A stretch of 64,000 nt of DNA from Bigelowiella natans CCMP2755 (taxonomy: Eukaryota; Cercozoa; Chlorarachniophyceae): positions 124,001-188,000 of the forward strand of contig ADNK01001088.1 of the NCBI GenBank assembly GCA_000320545.1. Reading direction: 5' to 3'. The translations under genes and the position numbers were made by a program. Under the pieces are notes generated by a model, which saw only the letters and a program-made list of their open reading frames with translations, had not been told where the DNA came from and did no database searches. Shown piece by piece: positions 52,772 through 64,000 of this stretch; positions within the stretch are counted from its first letter, which is position 1; the number at the start of each line of letters is the position of its first letter.

Positions 52772-54375
52772 CCTTGGGTATATTTACCCCATGATGATGC
52801 CCCTCCGAGGCCCAACTATTTGGTTTCATTTGTAAAGATAACAGTATTAGAAGAATCGATTTTGGACGAGGGGCTGAGGTTGATTTCAGATGGACCGCGT
52901 AGATGTGCGGAATTACAACTGTAATGAACGCTTCTTTTAAGCTCCAATTTTATCGGTGCATGAAAGGAAAGCATCTTCAGAATATGATGAAAAAGTCAAT
53001 CGTCAAAACTGGGACTTTAATCCTGCGCGGCGACATTGTCGCGGCGGAACGATAATTCTCCATCTAAGTTTCCTTCTCTTCTGGTCTCATAATCATGGCG
53101 TAGTTGATGGTTTACCGTTATTATGTTCGTACCTTGTCGGCTTTGTCGGTTAGTAGAGCAAAAGGAAGCAGCCCATCATTATCATTATCATCATCATCAT
53201 CCCTGCCATTGCCTTGAGTCGAGGAGTTCTGCATCTTCCTCTTCCTCCCCTTTTTCTTGTCATATATCTTCACACTGACTACACCACTGTTTGTGTTATA
53301 TGAATGATAGATAAACATGAGCTACTTGAAGCTTTCATTCGTCATTATCATCATCATACAGAATGAAATTGTCGATAAAAAAGACCTTCTGCTGCCGCCG
53401 CCGCCGCCACTGTCCATTTGCCTCGTTTTTTCGCGTGTTTGTTCCGCAAATGTGTTAAAATCGATGGCATCGTCGTCATCATCACCATCATCATCGTCGT
53501 CTACGTTATCATCGTCGTCATCATCACCATCATCATCGTCGTCTACGTTGTTTGTGTAATTAACAACTAGCTCTTTCTTCTTCTTCTTCTTCTTCTTCTT
53601 CGTCTTCTTCTTCTTCTTCTTATTGTGGGAATCCTCGTTTCTGTATCTCGCAGCTTTCGATCTTTCTCTTCCTTTCTAGCACGTTTCTTCATCTTGGAGG
53701 AATTGTGGCCATCCACGATGGCAGCGTCCTCCCCATCCTCTTTTGATTTGCCGCTGGTGCTGATGGTACTACTACTCTCGGGTTTTTTCTTATTCTTTTC
53801 CTCCTTCTGTTTCTCCTTATTCATCCTTTTTGCCATGACCTTCTTTTTAACATTTTTTTCCGCTAATGATTGAGGTGGCTGTTCCCCTCCTGTAGTGGAT
53901 GCTGCTACTGCCACCGCAGAGTCAGGGAAGGAAAGATGTGGATATCTCTCCCGAGGCACTTGTGGGTAGGCCTCACTCTGACACAACGGGTTGCCTCGTA
54001 TATTGAAGCTCTAATAAGCAGCAGAAAGAAGAAGAAGGAGATTCGAGAATGAGAGAGATAAATAAAGATAACGAGGAAACAATGCAAGAAAAAGGAGGAG
54101 GTAATGTTGATTTCTATGTAAACCAGAGCAGTAATGCACAACGAAAACTACGCACTGCAATTTCCATCACTCAATACCTTAAGGTTCTCTAGTTTGCCAA
54201 TGACGTTGAGATTTTCCATGTCGCTGTTAGTTTTTAATGAATACAGCATGCAGCAGCAGCAGCAGCAGCAGCAAGTTGTTTGTTCATTAATTATCCAACT
54301 TAATATCAACATGACGCTACGACTCGAAGGGACGCCTGGCCAGTTTTCTTGCTATGTGCGGTGTTCTTCAACAAC

Positions 54376-54412
<37 letters not shown>

Positions 54413-55979
54413 AATATACATATATTTTGTCTCTTCGCTACCATCTTGTTTTCTCTCTCTCTCTCTCTCTTTCTCACTCTTTCTGTGATCGCGCTACTAC
54501 TACTACTACTACCTAATTCTATTATTCCCCAAGTCGAGCACACGTAGGTGGCGGTTTAGAGCGAGAGTCTCTGGAATCGATCTGATTGGAAGACGGAGAG
54601 TGAAGATTTAGAGGCAACATGTATGATATCAAAATATTAGTACTGTCATCATCATCATCCTCATCATCCTTATCATCACCACTATATTATAAGAAATTGG
54701 TTTGTTTGAAGCAATCCTTCTGCTTACTATGGTTTCTACTCGATTTTGTTGGAGTTAAGTCGCAGCTCTTTGAGAAAGAATAGCGTTGATAAATCCGGTA
54801 TTTTTCGAATGAGATTATGGGATAGAGATAATTTCAGCAATGTCTTCGAGGCCCACTTCAAGCGAGACTGAAGATTATGTCACATGAGCTTCAAATTATC
54901 ACTATATGTTTATTGACATGCTGCTCGAACGAAATAAATAGAAAAATAAAAGAAAAACAGCAGAGGAAGCATATTTATCCGCAACGATGACAAGCACAAC
55001 CTGATAGATTTTCTCAATTCTGTTGGATGAGAGTATCAAAGTTTTTAATTCCGTACATAACCTATTGCATCATTGCCAGATAGTATGAAATTTATAGTAG
55101 TCTTCCATATGTTCTCTTCCCCTCTTTGTAACGTGAAGAACCCAAGAATAAAATGGTTGACCAAAAAAAGTGTGCGTGTGTGTGAGTGTGTGTGTTGTAT
55201 GTTTATTTGTATATCTTGCAAGTAATAATGAATACACTTACTTCAATGATGGTATATCTCGAAGTTGATTGCCATTCAGAATTAAGGCCTGAAATTTTGA
55301 GATAATGTGCTCATGTCAATCAACTCCCATAGTCTTAGTTGATGCGTAGGCTTGCAAGCTCCACGGCTGTTTCTGATAATTTTGCCACATACTTTGAGAT
55401 TCTTGCTGTCGGGATGATACTCCGAGAGTTGGTTCTTAGCTGCATTCAGAGTCACCAACTTTTTTAACGTTGCCAGCCTTTCTAACCTGAAAAAATGATG
55501 AACAATCGATCTCTTACATCGCTTGCGAGAATTGTTTGTATGCGTATAGCCTGCCAACTAAAGAGATCATTCCAACGTTCTTCTTCCTACGTTTTGATCT
55601 TGTTCTCAGCTATGTTGAGAAAGGTGATGGAAGTGCATTCTTCGATTCCTTCTGTGCATGGGAGGCTGTTTTTACTGAAATTATTTTGCAGATAATACTT
55701 ATTAGGTGTCCTTCGAACTTCACATTAATGACATTTCAAACCTTAAATCTAAACGGGTCAACTCTTGGCAGGAACTTAGGTCTTCTATGGAGGCGATTTG
55801 TCTATTTGGAAGCTGCCACGTACACCGAGTTAAAGTTCATGTAAAATAATGAATTCAAGTTGATTCCGCAAAAGCTACTGATTTTTCCTAAGCAAGCCAG
55901 AAACCTTGATAGTCTTCATCTCCTTCGGGTTCCCATCCAGCTGCGAGGACAGATATGCGTAGTTCAAAGTGATAGCCAT
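52473..55979 (-). CDS. leucine-rich-repeat protein with lysine-rich C-terminal tail (SDS22-like LRRs)
   Basis: The first exon, 55905..55979, begins MAITLNYAYLSSQLDG. Single-repeat exons follow: about 55755..55830 (RQIASIEDL, LTRLDL), about 55611..55678 (GIEECTSITFLNIAENKI), about 55436..55490 (LATLKKLVTLNAAKNQL), about 55243..55290 (ALILNGNQLRDIPSLK), about 55006..55060 (LKTLILSSNRIEKI), about 54740..54860 (LLKLSLSHNLIRKIPDLSTL, LKELRLNSNKI), about 54510..54585 (IRSIPETLALNRHL, LDLGNN) and about 54180..54225 (MENLNVIGKLENLK). An LRR cap (IRGNPLCQSEAYPQVPRERY) lies at about 53940..54000. About 22-residue repeats of the form L..L.L..N.I..I are SDS22-type. A long lysine/glutamate-rich tail with KKK runs continues through exons near 53600..53960, 53150..53290 and 52473..52630, ending KKTKRKKITA. 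The LRR part should be a protein-binding scaffold; the tail may be nucleolar or microtubule-binding. The partner is unknown. Confidence 0.85.
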
Positions 55980-56387
55980 ATTGTTAGTTTCCTTCCTGGG
56001 GAGGGCTATGTTCTTATGCTCCAGCAGGAGGAGGAGGAGGAGGAGGAGGAGGAGGAGGAGGTGTGCGAATGGGGCGTTGCAGTTGTTGTTAGGAGCACGC
56101 TGCAATGAGGAAAACCCAATCGAATTTATCTTTGCGACATACAATTTCCATTCATTCTTATCTCTTACTTATTCTCCGTAAAGAGTTGTGAATGTATTCA
56201 CAAATGCGCTCTGTGCAGAGTTGTCGCAAGATCAAAACGCACAGTAAAACATGTGATGCCTTGATTCCGATCTTTTCGGCTCGTTGGTCGGGATTAATGG
56301 CTGCCACAACCCAAAGCCTTTCTCACCACTCAGAGGAACCGTCGTCTTGCCAATTTCTGAACAATTTGAGGACACGTTCGATTAAGA
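55980..56387. promoter_or_regulatory. divergent intergenic region, LRR / COX11 genes
   Basis: This is a head-to-head gap of about 410 bp. It contains a (GGA)n run at 56025..56061 and no supported gene. Both 5' UTRs and promoters must lie here. Confidence 0.4.
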
Positions 56388-57531
56388 ATGCGGCGGTTTG
56401 TTAGAATCGCTCCGCAGAGGAAGATGCTGCGTGAGAGACTTTCAAATGTAAGATTGCCACACTAACTCGAACGCAAGACACGTGCCATGACTCATGATGT
56501 GTGGTAATCAGTTGCGAAGATTTAGCAGCGCCGACCGTGGTCCAGGGAGTATAAAGTCATCGAATACCAATCTTGCATTGTATTTGGTACATGCTAAAAG
56601 ATGAAAGAATAACTAACCACGTGCTATTTGAGCAACAACGTCTGTTTTCAGGGGGGGGTAGCACTTTGCACTCTGGGGTTATCATATGCAGCTGTACCTC
56701 TGTACCAAGCATTCTGTCAAGCAACGGGATATGGGGGGACAGTACAAACTGTTAAAGAGGAGAAATTGGAAAAAATTTCGAGGTGGTAGCCACTCCCGCC
56801 AGTAATTTTCTGTGTTTCTTATTTGTTGATTTTATTTGTGTGGATGCTAATACTTACCGTATAGCGGTAAAAGAGGAGAACGAGAAATTATTATTAATTT
56901 CGACGCTGGAACTGGGATAGGGATGCCATGGAAATTTAAGCCGTTGCAACAAGCTGTGCAGGTCGCGAATGCCCTTCTTTTATCCAATTTACAGCAATCC
57001 GCCGATGGTCTTTCCCCCCCCCCCCTTTCAATACATGCTCCTGCTAGCTTGTGACAGGTGAAACTGTGTTGGCGTTTTACAATGCTGAAAATCCTACGGA
57101 CAAACCAATGACGGGGGTTGCCACGTATAATGTCACTCCGATGAAGGTCGAGCATTATGAAAAAGAAAATGACAGCCCTTCTTTTCTCCTCCAATGCCGT
57201 CGGCTAATTTTATCCAATGATGCAACATACATATACTATTAGGCTGGGCTCTACTTTAACAAGGTTCAGTGCTTCTGTTTCCATGAACAGCGGCTTCAAG
57301 GTCATTAAATTGTTAAAATTATGTCCTCTTTAAGCACAAGAGTACGATGGACACTGAACGACTTTCGTTGGCATCCTTTCTCAGGCAAGGAGAATGTGGA
57401 TATGCCCGTATTCTTCTTTATAGATAACGAATTTGAAGAGGATCCTCGTATGGATGACGTGCACGAAATAACATTATCGTACACATTTTTCCCTATAGAA
57501 GATGATGATGATGAGGTAATCTATCAATCAC

Positions 57532-57536
<5 letters not shown>
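56388..57536 (+). CDS. COX11: cytochrome c oxidase assembly protein COX11
   Basis: COX11 is an inner-membrane copper chaperone that delivers Cu(I) to the CuB site of COX1. Seven phase-consistent exons encode 223 residues: 56388..56447, 56512..56586, 56652..56782, 56865..56961, 57048..57146, 57243..57300, 57385..57536. The N-terminus (MRRFVRIAPQRKMLRERL) looks like a mitochondrial presequence. Then come the TM helix (VALCTLGLSYAAVPLYQAFC), ATGYGGTVQ, GIGMPWKFKPLQQAVQ, ETVLAFYNAENPTDKPMTG and VATYNVTP, the copper-binding CFCF (in KVQCFCFHEQRL), then VDMPVFFFIDNEFEEDPRM. The C-terminus is short and acidic (EDDDDEVIYQSL). All hallmark residues are present and the length is close to the matrix-domain family size. 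Confidence 0.96.
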
Positions 57537-57568
<32 letters not shown>

Positions 57569-58619
57569 GCTTGCTTGATTCAGGTCCGAGAGCATGCTTG
57601 ATTAGTCGAATATCGGTTGTATTTTTTTTGAGTCAGGCTTAGGAGTCAAGGACTGAAACTTCTCTGCCAATTAAGTCTTACTTTAATCAGCAACGCTGAT
57701 GGCTTGTAGTCTTTCAAAGAGGGTACTACATTGAACATCTATATTTTGAGACTGGTACATCTCTTGCTGCGATGCTGCCTATCCGGATGAAAATCTAGTC
57801 GTAAGCCACAACACACATGCTGGCTCACTTACGCTAGCTGTGGCTGTCTAGCTGTGTGACTTATGCGTGGAGTTGCTAGACTACATGAGTAGGCAGCCGT
57901 AACAAGTTTGATCGAATCAAAGTAACGAAAACAACGTGTCAGTTATTGCACGCATTGCTGCTTGCATTGGCCAGAACGTTTCTGCCACCATGAACATGTG
58001 TGCAAATGAACGTGCGTGCCGTTCAACGTGTAGCCACACAGCGGAAGCAGCTGCCGTGAGATTCTTCATCTCCATATCTGTCTCTTTCGACATTCCACGT
58101 ACATGCTAGCATGTATAGAGCATGCATGCATGGACCGTCTAGCTGTATCTAGGTGTGACTAGCTAGATCGAGCAGTAAATAGGTAAGGCTAGAAGGGATG
58201 TAATCAATCAAATTAAATTTGTTCAATAATCATCCTAACGTAAATGTAGTGGCTCTCGATCAAACACATCTCATTATACAAGTTGTGCTCCAGGCACATT
58301 AAGCTTGCACTCATGCACACTAGCATGGACCATTTGCCGGACATTTGTAGCTACTATGCACATAATGTGCACATAATAGTTATGACTTGCAGCCGCAAGC
58401 TTAATAATTACACAAATGTGCGCACAATCAAACTAGCTAACAACCCCGACTGCTGGGAAGCAATTGCTATCTGGCAGCAAAAGCGTTACAAGGCCATTTG
58501 CCAAATCATAGCGAAGAGAAAAACTACAAGCCTTTATCTGTTAATACGAGTGTAGTGAAAATATGGCAAAAATCTTTTATCTGATATTAAAGGCTGTAAT
58601 GCATTGCATGACTGCAAAA
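57537..58619. other. convergent spacer 8 (CATG/GCTAGC-rich, R1 copy)
   Basis: This is the tail-to-tail gap between COX11 (+) and the acyl-CoA synthetase (-). A (GA)n run lies at 57536..57566, just after COX11. The rest has many GCATGC, TAGCTAG and TGCACA words and an inverted R1 copy at 58194..58250. Confidence 0.7.
58194..58250 (-). repeat. dispersed repeat R1, copy d
   Basis: The reverse complement begins CTACATTTACGTTAGGATGA and ends GATTGATTACATCC, aligning with copies a and c, including GGATGA.CATTGAA-like and TTACATCC parts. Confidence 0.6.
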
Positions 58620-61450
58620 TTACTCGAATGGTACATAGACCATGGAGCGGTCCGCATCGTAAATCTTTTGAATCATCTCGCCGTATTTCTTTTCAACCTG
58701 GAGTAGGACCATAGGACATCTTACTTACCAAAACATTTTCATTAATGGATCTTGAAGATTAGAATTACCACACTGCGTTTGAGCTTCAGAGTTGGTGTGA
58801 GATCACCTATTTTAGATTATATTATAAGTTCGTGAAGATAATTATTGAAATCTACAATTATCATGCTAGTTCAGGGTGAAATCAAACTTGTTTCAACACT
58901 GAAGTCTTGAGGTAGGATGGTGAAACGCTGTATCTTCGCAGCATTGGATGGGCAGCAAGTTCCATCTTTGTTAGTTGCAATAATTGCATCCTTGATCATT
59001 TTAATGAAAGTCGAATCCTTTTCCAAACATAGCAATAAGATCAGGTCAAATGCAGATTTTGATACTTAATTCGAAGATTAAATAAATGCATGCATTGAAG
59101 TCCGACCTGGCGTGCTTGAGAGATTGTAGTGATGCCTGCTTTCACCTCAGCAGAAGGTCCGGTGAGCTGTGTGGTTGTTTCATTTCCAAACGACGCAGGG
59201 AAAATTCTCAGTTGTGAGACGACGAGGTGTGTTTCAAGAAGCTTGGATATTGTTCGGATGATGTAAGGGCGAGTGTGTCATCATCATATCGTAAAGAGAG
59301 AAGTCCTCTCTCTGAACCTGGTCGGTCCCCGGTTTCTCCCCAGTGGCTCCCTCAGCTTTAAGCGTAATCAATGCGACGTTGAACTTGGCAACACCAAAAA
59401 TCATCATTCGGAAAAATAAATCACACATCGTTTGTTCAAGCGTGTAACAAACAATCGACCGATTATTTGTGGAAAGTAACGATGATGTGATGATGATGAT
59501 GATGATGATGATGATAATGATGATGATGATGATAATGATGATGATGATGCACGACTACCTTCCTTTTGTCGCCAACCATCATTACATTCGATATTGCAGG
59601 GCAGAGTTTTTTAATATTGGACCTGAATCAATCGTATGAAGTATGATTCAATGCCCCCCCTCCCCTAAATGAGCAATAAATGAAGGCGTTACTACTCGAT
59701 AGGGACTGGAGCAACGTTTTCTCCTCCTGCTCCTATGATGAGCTCTTTGTAGCGACCGGTGATCTTAACCATGCCCTTCTCCGACATTGACCCTTTGTCT
59801 CCAGAGTGCAGCCATCCGTCCTGTGGTGGTGGTGCCAATAGAATAATGGGTGATAGTCATATTCACTGATAATTAGCGTTGTTGGATTTCGTACGTCAGC
59901 CTGATTTTCCTCACCGGCCAAGATCAGCATGGTATCAAAGTAACAAACAATAATAATAATAATAACAATAACAATACCGAATCGATTGCATCTGCATTCT
60001 TCTTCTTCATCAGCTTCACGTGGTCTTCTCCCAGCACTGGATTTGCCATGTAGCCAAGCATGATGTTGCGACCGCGAAAACTGACGATAGACAAGGCGGC
60101 ATAGATGAGACGACTATGATTGTGTTGCTGACCGTGACGGCAGCCATTATTCCGACTAGTGTTTCGTCGGGGATCTATCTCGAGTAGTTCTATTTCTTCA
60201 AATGAGGATGTGCATTTTTGACAACTGCGAAAGAGAAGCATTGCTTCTAGAATTTGAGCAGAAGCGTCTTTGTTCGATAATATACCAAATCTCGCCTTGC
60301 TCCTCCTCCGTTGGCTGGAAGAGGTCTTTTGCTCTACCAAAGTTGAAGAAGAAGAAGAAGGAGAAGAAGAAGAAGAAGAAGAAAAAGGTAATAATAAATA
60401 AATAAATAAATAAACCAACTCAATAAGCCGACAAGCAAAGCTGCTATACGCATAATGAGGTTGACAACCTTGGCACTTCGGCGTACTTGCCCTCCTTGGT
60501 TTCTTTCAAAATCTTGACTTCACATCCAGGAAGAGCGTAGCCGCACGAGCCCCAAAGGTGAGTCTCATCTGACGATTAATATTACACCAACGGCTATGAA
60601 TATGTTGCTTTTTGTCTGTCACCAACCACATTGTTTGTTATAGCGCGAGCATTTCTTCTTCATTTGCTCGTTTGGCATCTAAGATTGCGAGCTCTTCTTA
60701 GTATCTCGTAAATCTAGATCTTCGGACAGAAATCGGAAGATGTGTGTTGGTTTTGTTGGGTGTTGTAGGGCGAGTCTCAAAGCTCATCAACATCTTCTAC
60801 TTTTGGCTACAATGCTTGATTATCGAAGAAACTCATGATTGTACGACTATGTGATAGCAGTGAATCAACAACACCTAGACTCCAAGTAACAGCAGCGCAG
60901 CTCTCAGACATCCCGTAGACTTCATTCACCTGTGCCGACAAGTATGTATGACAATGCGTTTGCGCAACTTTGCCTGATGGCTTCTCCCCCTTCCTCCTCT
61001 CTTCTTTCAGCTGGCATCGGTTATGATGCTGCTGCTACACCTACCTGAATTCCAAGCGATCCAAAGTAAGAAAGGGTTTCTTTTGTAATGGGCGCTGCCC
61101 CGGTGAATCCGAACTTCATCTGGGTATCATCAAAAGAATTAGCAAAAATCCTACGAGTGCTTGTGGAGCTGTGACGCTGTATGTCGCTGCTCTCCGCAAT
61201 GATGCGTCAATGATGCGTGGAGACACCACACACCTTGTCCAGGCCAAGCTTCTCTTTGATTTTGTCGAGCACGAACTTGTTGAAGATACCGTGCCCCATC
61301 GGCTTCGCACCGGTCCCTCCAATCTGACAGTTCTTGGCGTGCTCCAATCCAAGCTTCTTAGCCGTGGTGGAAATCGTTTTCACCTTTTTTGGTGAGAATA
61401 GTTAGTATTGGAAACAGACACCCTCACACAGACATACACACACACACACA

Positions 61451-61482
<32 letters not shown>

Positions 61483-62118
61483 CTAATGCATTCACACAAC
61501 TGCCGCAAGACGAAGTTTAGTAGGCATCATGATGTCTTGTTGTTGAGTGTACCAGGCCCTTGGTCTTCTTGCCAATAGCTTGCAACTTCTCCGCAATCTT
61601 CTCCCAAACTCGGGGGACGCCGAGGAACATGGTCGGGCGTACGGCCTGATGGCAAATCACGTGTGTTAATACATTTAATTCATTCAAGAAGGCTGACGAA
61701 GCTTAGGTGATCGATGCGCTTACAGGTCGCCATTGGTGTATTATTATTATGCACGAAGATGTACATCTCTACACTCGTATTGTTCATCAAAATAGGAAGA
61801 AGCATCTGCGAAAGAAGATAACCTTGAATCGCTCAACAATGCTAGCAAGCTTGAGGTCGTAAGGACGGGCAAAGAATACACAAATCCATCCAGGTCGGTC
61901 CTCCGCTCCAGTCATAAAGCTAGAAGATGTTAGATACATGCTCAGAAGACAATCAATCTGTGGGCAGCATCGTGGAAACTTCGTGATTCTATGTCGTATA
62001 TATCCTTACATCGGCATGATGATGTCGACCATCATTCCAGCAACGTGACTCAGTGGGAGGTAAGAAATCAATCGTTCTTCGCTCTGTGCAAAACAAATAA
62101 ATCATCGTCAACGTGGAG

Positions 62119-62151
<33 letters not shown>

Positions 62152-62155
62152 TTAT

Positions 62156-62192
<37 letters not shown>

Positions 62193-63693
62193 CTATTCCC
62201 CTCCTCGGAGCAAGACCTTGGAATCGCCAATATTGTAGACCTGCGAACCCACGGCGTGGGACTCCCAAAGAATGTTGTCATGGGATACCATAACAGCCTG
62301 CGAGGTGGTGAGGGGAGGAGGAGGAGGAGGAGGAGAAGAAGATGATGACGACCTCAAAATATATTTAGGAAGCATCATTAGTTGTGATTCAGTGAGCGCA
62401 CCTTTGGATTTCCCGTCGTTCCTGAGGTGTAGATGTAGGAAGCTACGCGGTTTGGCTTGATGTCGTCCAATCGAGCCTGGAGCTTATCGTTACTCACGCT
62501 TTTGCCTAGTTCTATCAGCTGCTGCCACGTTAGCAATTTCACGACGCTTCCATCCTAACAAAAAGCAAAGGGAAAGCATTCATTGCAGCTCGCTCCAATG
62601 AAGAGATTATTGCTCGGACAACTACACCTTCCTCGTCAAGGTCTTTTCTGCGGGGGTTTCGGCCCAAACAATTATTGCCTTCAATTTTGGTAGACTGTCG
62701 ATACCCTTCGACAAATAAATTTCTCAGTTAATATATCTTTATCTACATTTTATTGGGTTGTGGACATACTGATTTGAAGCGCAAGACTTTCTTGTTATCC
62801 TCGCACACTGCCACGGAGGCTCCAGAATGGCTGCACTTGTACTGGACCTATTATCCGCGAATTGAAATTAGAATCCACTTGCCCGGACCTTCTCTGCAAG
62901 CAAGTGCAGATTTTCATAACAATGTAAAAATATGAGCTACCTGTTCCGCGGTATCAGAAGGGTAAATTCCAGCAGAACAGCCACCGGCGAAAATTGCTGC
63001 CAAATCAGCGATAACCCACTCGGGAGAGTTGAACCCGTAAATGTTCACAGCATCGTACGGCTCAAGGCCAAGATCGATCATTCCTTTTGCGGCAGAGCAC
63101 ACCTGTAAATGATGCAGTAAGATGAGCGAGTCGACGCCATCGCTGAATAAGTGGATGGATGATCATCATTACGTCGTCATAGTACTCTTGATACGTCCAC
63201 GTCTTCCACTCATCGACTGGCTTGGAGGGAGGGACCTTGGGTAAAAAACAATTTGCTTAAGTAATGCTTGAGAGAGGAATTGCAATGAATATATACTTTC
63301 TTGTCCTTGACTTCTGGCAAAGGTCGTTCAACGCGCAAAGCTGGGGTGTTGGCGTGCAACTTCACGGCTGCCTTGAAAATAGCAGGAATGGTGGTTGGTT
63401 TCAGTCCTCCAGAGCTTGGATCCAACGAGCCAACACCCTTTTGATAAATCAAGAATTAATTTCTTCTCCATTTCATTAGCTATGTGGATTCTTGGTACCG
63501 TTTTTGCACAAACAATGGGGACATCACCGTCGGCCTTTTCAGTCCACACAGTTTTCACATCGGAATAATCAGGCAGGGTTTCCTTGGTAGGCACAGGGGG
63601 ATCACGAAGCTTCGATGGAGGTGGGAAGATAAGAGGGTAGATTTTATACGCCAGGAATGCAACCAACAGCGCGAAAACGTAGAAGAGGGCCAT
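58620..63693 (-). CDS. long-chain acyl-CoA synthetase, bubblegum (ACSBG) type
   Basis: The enzyme activates long-chain fatty acids with ATP and CoA through an acyl-AMP. The first exon (about 63510..63693) has an N-terminal membrane helix (MALFYVFALLVAFLAYKIYP). Later blocks in order are TIPAIFKAAVKLHANTPALR (about 63390), WKTWTYQEYYDDV (about 63195), GLEPYDAVNIYGFNSPEWVI (about 63050), AGCSAGIYPSD-type text, the AMP-binding YTSGTTGNPK (62401..62435), VSHDNILWESHA (about 62275), SYLPLSHVAGMMVDIIMP (about 62040), KFGFTGAAPITKETL (about 61090), DGWLHSGDKGS (about 59810) and GRYKELIIGAGGENVAP (about 59730). The GMSES-type and GAAP motifs favour the ACSBG branch. The C-terminus reads EKKYGEMIQKIYDADRSMVY and stops at 58620. 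At least fifteen exons; introns hold (TGA)n, (AT)n and (GT)n arrays. Confidence 0.94.
59483..59549. repeat. (TGA)n trinucleotide array
   Basis: About 65 bp of GATGAT triplets with a few AAT interruptions, in an acyl-CoA synthetase intron. Confidence 0.85.
62118..62190. repeat. compound microsatellite (AT)n(TG)n
   Basis: About 30 bp AT, a short TTTATT bridge, then about 33 bp TG, in an acyl-CoA synthetase intron. Confidence 0.95.
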
Positions 63694-64000
63694 AACCTAC
63701 ACATGTTACATCAAAGATTTACATCGAGTGAGGGAAATTGCACAAATTGTGGAGAGATTGAACCAGATTATTTTGCAAACACTATAAATACGTTCACTTT
63801 AATCTATGTAATCATGAAATTCAACAATCTAGATAAGTTTCGAGCATATAAGCGAAGATTTGAGGCGGGGGCAGACAGACCGCAACACAAGCCGAATGAA
63901 TGATCAAGCCAACTGGTTTTCGAAGATTTCCATAGAACACCAATATTTACATGAACGACTTGCAATTTAAATTGTCGTTAGATCTGAACGAAATGCTTCT
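63694..64000. promoter_or_regulatory. upstream region of the acyl-CoA synthetase gene
   Basis: The last 307 bp should hold the promoter and 5' UTR of the minus gene. A plus-strand open frame (63484..63903) overlaps its first exon and is not supported. By the alternation seen elsewhere, a plus-strand gene would be expected just beyond the right edge. Confidence 0.35.

Noticed and set aside
53567-53640. Poly-arginine/poly-lysine end of an LRR-gene frame
   Set aside because: It is a translation of a (CTT)n array; the coding part probably ends at a donor just upstream of it.

Overview
The window is nuclear DNA of an intron-rich protist. Almost every gene is broken by short GT-AG introns (roughly 60-400 nt), there are no operons, and di- and trinucleotide microsatellites are dense, mostly inside introns. 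The organism cannot be named from sequence alone. Two enzymes (the TrmJ-like and NOP2-like RNA methyltransferases) carry long N-terminal extensions with a signal-peptide-like hydrophobic stretch followed by an arginine-rich region. That would fit an alga with a secondary plastid (for example a chlorarachniophyte-like or stramenopile-like cell). This is inference only.

Layout, left to right: Trm5 tRNA methyltransferase (-, runs off the left edge); TLC-domain membrane protein (+); AIG1/FAR-17a-like hydrolase (-); a small four-TM protein (+); NOP2/Sun rRNA m5C methyltransferase (-); CS-domain (p23-like) protein with signal peptide and a saposin-like ER protein ending in SDEL (+); stomatin/SPFH protein (-, all 14 exons resolved); small coiled-coil protein (+); TrmJ/SpoU-type methyltransferase (-, 10 exons resolved); tandem ABM-domain protein (+, 10 exons resolved); class II trehalose-6-phosphate synthase/phosphatase (-); a doubtful locus (+); multi-pass membrane protein (-) with a possible second minus gene; a giant CLU-domain plus ankyrin-repeat protein (+, 39.2-51.1 kb); an LRR protein (-); COX11 (+, 7 exons resolved); and a bubblegum-type acyl-CoA synthetase (-). 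Exons were assigned by joining conserved family motifs across GT...AG boundaries with matching reading-frame phase.

The gene order itself is the most striking feature. Strands alternate almost perfectly, so each gene is head-to-head with one neighbour and tail-to-tail with the other. All eight tail-to-tail gaps (about 0.6-1.4 kb) are of one distinct sequence type: rich in CATG, TGCA and GCTAGC words, nearly free of long microsatellites, and sharing dispersed repeats and an identical 12-bp palindrome. Head-to-head gaps are shorter (about 0.3-0.8 kb) and look different.

Functionally the genes are a housekeeping mixture: RNA modification (Trm5, NOP2, TrmJ), lipid metabolism and membranes (TLC, AIG1-like, acyl-CoA synthetase, stomatin), trehalose metabolism, cytochrome oxidase assembly, ER folding, and a large CLU/ankyrin scaffold. 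No virus, transposase, CRISPR array or tRNA was recognised.
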